Virus record (IMG/VR): IMGVR_UViG_3300042861_000569
Coordinates: 1 to 20,923 of that record
Direction: 5' to 3' (one strand)
Source: a virus
DNA: 20,923 nt
Below the pieces are notes generated by a model. The model saw nothing but the letters and a program-made list of their open reading frames with translations. It made no database searches and was not told where the DNA came from. Numbering within the stretch: position 1 is the first letter of the stretch; the number at the start of each line of letters is the position of its first letter. Positions 19,949-20,923 of this stretch are shown here, piece by piece. The position numbers were made by a program, and so were the translations under genes.

Positions 19949-19956
19949 CAAATATA
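19949..19956 (-). promoter_or_regulatory. Weak -7-like box upstream of the 345-aa gene
   Basis: TATATTTG (19949-19956, minus strand) matches TAnnTTTG and lies just after the terminator and 20 bases before the ATG at 19928. No TTG is found 18-20 bases upstream, because that place is taken by the terminator hairpin. It may be chance, or a weak restart point for transcription. Confidence 0.25.
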
Positions 19957-19985
19957 AAAAAAAAAGGAGAGGCATACACCTCTCC
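19956..19985 (-). terminator. Strong intrinsic terminator after the capsid gene
   Basis: On the minus strand GGAGAGG pairs perfectly with CCTCTCC around a 6-base loop (19966-19985), followed at once by ten T residues (19956-19965). This is a textbook rho-independent terminator. It lies four bases after the stop codon of the -1 frame extension of the capsid gene, not after the 0-frame stop, so the transcript covers both frames. Confidence 0.9.
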
Positions 19986-19988
19986 AAT

Positions 19989-20068
19989 TTATTGCGTAAG
20001 AAGATTATCTCCGCTTTCACTCAACAGCTCATCTGAATCTTCGCTCAGTAGAGGCTGTGAGTCAACTA
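19989..20068 (-). CDS. -1 frame C-terminal extension of the capsid protein (26 aa)
   Basis: After a -1 slip on the heptamer at 20069-20075 the frame reads GTA GTT GAC and runs 26 codons to TAA at 19989-19991. It encodes V-V-D-S-Q-P, then L-L-S-E-D-S-D-E and L-L-S-E-S-G-D-N, ending L-L-T-Q. The periodic LLSE-type strands look like the 'LLxExG' pieces found at ends of phage structural proteins. The frame has no ATG or GTG of its own between the preceding -1 frame stop and this end, so it can only be reached by frameshifting, or else the 0-frame stop is a sequencing error or mutation. It fills most of the gap before the terminator. Confidence 0.6.
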
Positions 20069-20075
20069 CGGGTTT
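20000..20075 (-). promoter_or_regulatory. Candidate -1 programmed frameshift signal
   Basis: The slippery heptamer A AAC CCG (X XXY YYZ) lies at 20069-20075 in the correct phase, ending directly before the 0-frame stop TAG. A spacer of 6 bases is followed by ACTCACAGC (20054-20062), which pairs with GCTGTTGAGT (20019-20028; one bulged T). In the loop GAAGATT (20036-20042) can pair with AATCTTC downstream (20000-20006), giving an H-type pseudoknot. Heptamer, spacing and structure all fit -1 frameshifting; efficiency cannot be judged from sequence. Confidence 0.6.
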
Positions 20076-20923
20076 ACAATTGAAACGCAGTTTACATAGT
20101 TCACACCTGCAAACTTATCTGATGCCTCATAGATATCAGTTGGCAATGCCGCGATGATACCAGTTGTAGTCATTACAATTGATAAGTTACCGCAATCATC
20201 CTTCATAGTCAAGTCAACTGGTAAGCCTGCTGGCGTAAACACCAAAGTCTTAGAGTAGTTGCTTCCTGCTACGGGAGTGATTCCTGCATTCCACTCAGCT
20301 AAGTTAAATGACAACCACTGGATTGCTCCTGCTGTTGTAACTAACGCTTTGTTTTGTGAACCTTGCGCAGCCGCTAATCTTGAATCGTAAGCAAAGCCGA
20401 AGCCGTTTTGCTGAGTGATTGCAAGTAAGTCGATGCCGTACTGAGTGCAGCATCCTGCTGCCATAGCGTTAGCATATCTCTGCATTGCAGCACCGCCGAA
20501 AGCAATTGGAGCAGCAGGATAGTTTGCCATTCTTGTAGCTTGCTGAATGTCAGCAATTGCGAAAGGGTTAGGCTCATTTCCGTTGATTGTATCAATCACC
20601 AAACAATCGCTTGTTACAGTGTAGAAACCTTCAACATCAGTTCCCCAATTACCGATTGCAGCAACCGCTTGAACAGCAGCAGCAGAAGCAACCTTGCGGT
20701 CAAGTACATCCATCAAGCGCATAATGCTTTCAAGCACATAGCGGCTGTTCTCTTGGCAATGGCGAGCGATGTCAGCAGCATTGATTAATTGAGACGCTGT
20801 GTAAGTGTCAGTAGTTTCAACTGTGTAAGTTGTTGTAGTATCGCCGTAAGTATTCTCAGAAGTACAAGTTAAGATGTTTCCACCTTCCTCAACTTCTGTC
20901 TCAGGCAAGCGTTGTATCCAACG
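20066..20923 (-). CDS. Probable major capsid protein, N-terminus off the window edge
   Basis: The frame is open to the right edge (R-W-I-Q-R precedes the TTG codon at 20908), so the gene is cut at its 5' end; 285 residues are visible and the true start lies outside. The protein has a helix-rich part (R-Y-V-L-E-S-I-M-R-L-M-D-V-L-D-R-K-V-A-S-A), then F-A-I-A-D-I-Q-Q-A-T-R-M, N-G-F-G-F-A-Y-D-S-R-L and a strand-rich end (L-P-V-D-L-T-M-K-D-D). Overall this resembles capsid proteins of Bacteroidota phages, although no fold can be proven by eye. Strong terminator, small downstream virion genes and position support the call. It ends N-P-stop on a slippery site, so a second, longer form with 26 extra residues is possible. 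Confidence 0.68.
   Translation of the reverse strand, partial: RWIQRLPETEVEEGGNILTCTSENTYGDTTTTYTVETTDTYTASQLINAADIARHCQENSRYVLESIMRLMDVLDRKVASAAAVQAVAAIGNWGTDVEGFYTVTSDCLVIDTINGNEPNPFAIADIQQATRMANYPAAPIAFGGAAMQRYANAMAAGCCTQYGIDLLAITQQNGFGFAYDSRLAAAQGSQNKALVTTAGAIQWLSFNLAEWNAGITPVAGSNYSKTLVFTPAGLPVDLTMKDDCGNLSIVMTTTGIIAALPTDIYEASDKFAGVNYVNCVSIVNP

Noticed and set aside
19929-19979. GTG start at 19979 for the 345-residue virion protein
   Set aside because: The codon is in the terminator stem and the added residues are translated from the T-tract (F-F-F-I-F), so this is transcribed terminator, not coding sequence.
1-20923. Integrase, repressor pair or other lysogeny genes, tRNA genes and known anti-phage defence systems
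   Set aside because: None is visible in this window; the phage may be virulent, but genes outside the window could change that.

Overview
The window is a densely packed piece of a tailed double-stranded DNA bacteriophage. Every gene I can support lies on the minus strand, so the biological reading direction runs from high to low coordinates. The host is most likely a member of the Bacteroidota. Two intergenic sites match the TTG-N19-TAnnTTTG promoter of that phylum exactly, Shine-Dalgarno sequences are scarce, and many proteins belong to types typical of Bacteroidota phages: a BT4734-like primase, tail fibres with repeated SSADW-TFN-K units, and a DUF5681-type small terminase candidate. I see no integrase, tRNA or CRISPR. 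Genes are joined by ATGA or TAATG overlaps, and no gene-free stretch exceeds about 212 bases.

Layout in the direction of transcription. (1) 20923-12597, structure and lysis: a probable major capsid protein cut by the window edge, a strong intrinsic terminator, a connector-like protein, a virion-morphogenesis-like protein, a 909-residue tail fibre, two small tail proteins, a GH24 lysozyme, a holin candidate, an unknown membrane protein, a PAS-HisKA protein with no kinase catalytic domain, a small basic protein and a spanin-like membrane protein. (2) A promoter at 12490-12519 opens the DNA-metabolism block (12447-3462): an ssDNA-binding-like protein with an acidic -PF tail, a coiled-coil protein, several small unknowns, an HNH homing-type nuclease, a RecE-like PD-(D/E)XK exonuclease, an SF2 helicase, a primase-helicase and a VRR-NUC nuclease. 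Between the last two is a repeat-rich gap that looks like a replication origin. (3) A promoter at 3450-3479 opens the packaging block (3443-1): a small GGxRxGAG protein, a small unknown, a 45-residue protein, a DUF5681-type TerS candidate, the large terminase, and four more genes, the last running off the left edge.

The most interesting items are these. First, the capsid gene ends on an in-frame A AAC CCG slippery heptamer directly before its stop. A 6-nt spacer and a possible pseudoknot follow, with an open -1 frame that ends just before the terminator; this resembles the T7 10A/10B capsid arrangement. Second, a stand-alone PAS-HisKA protein with an intact H-box sits in the lysis region. Third, a cluster of about seven GTAAGYTGTCCA-type repeats lies beside a 40-nt perfect alternating purine-pyrimidine tract next to the primase gene.
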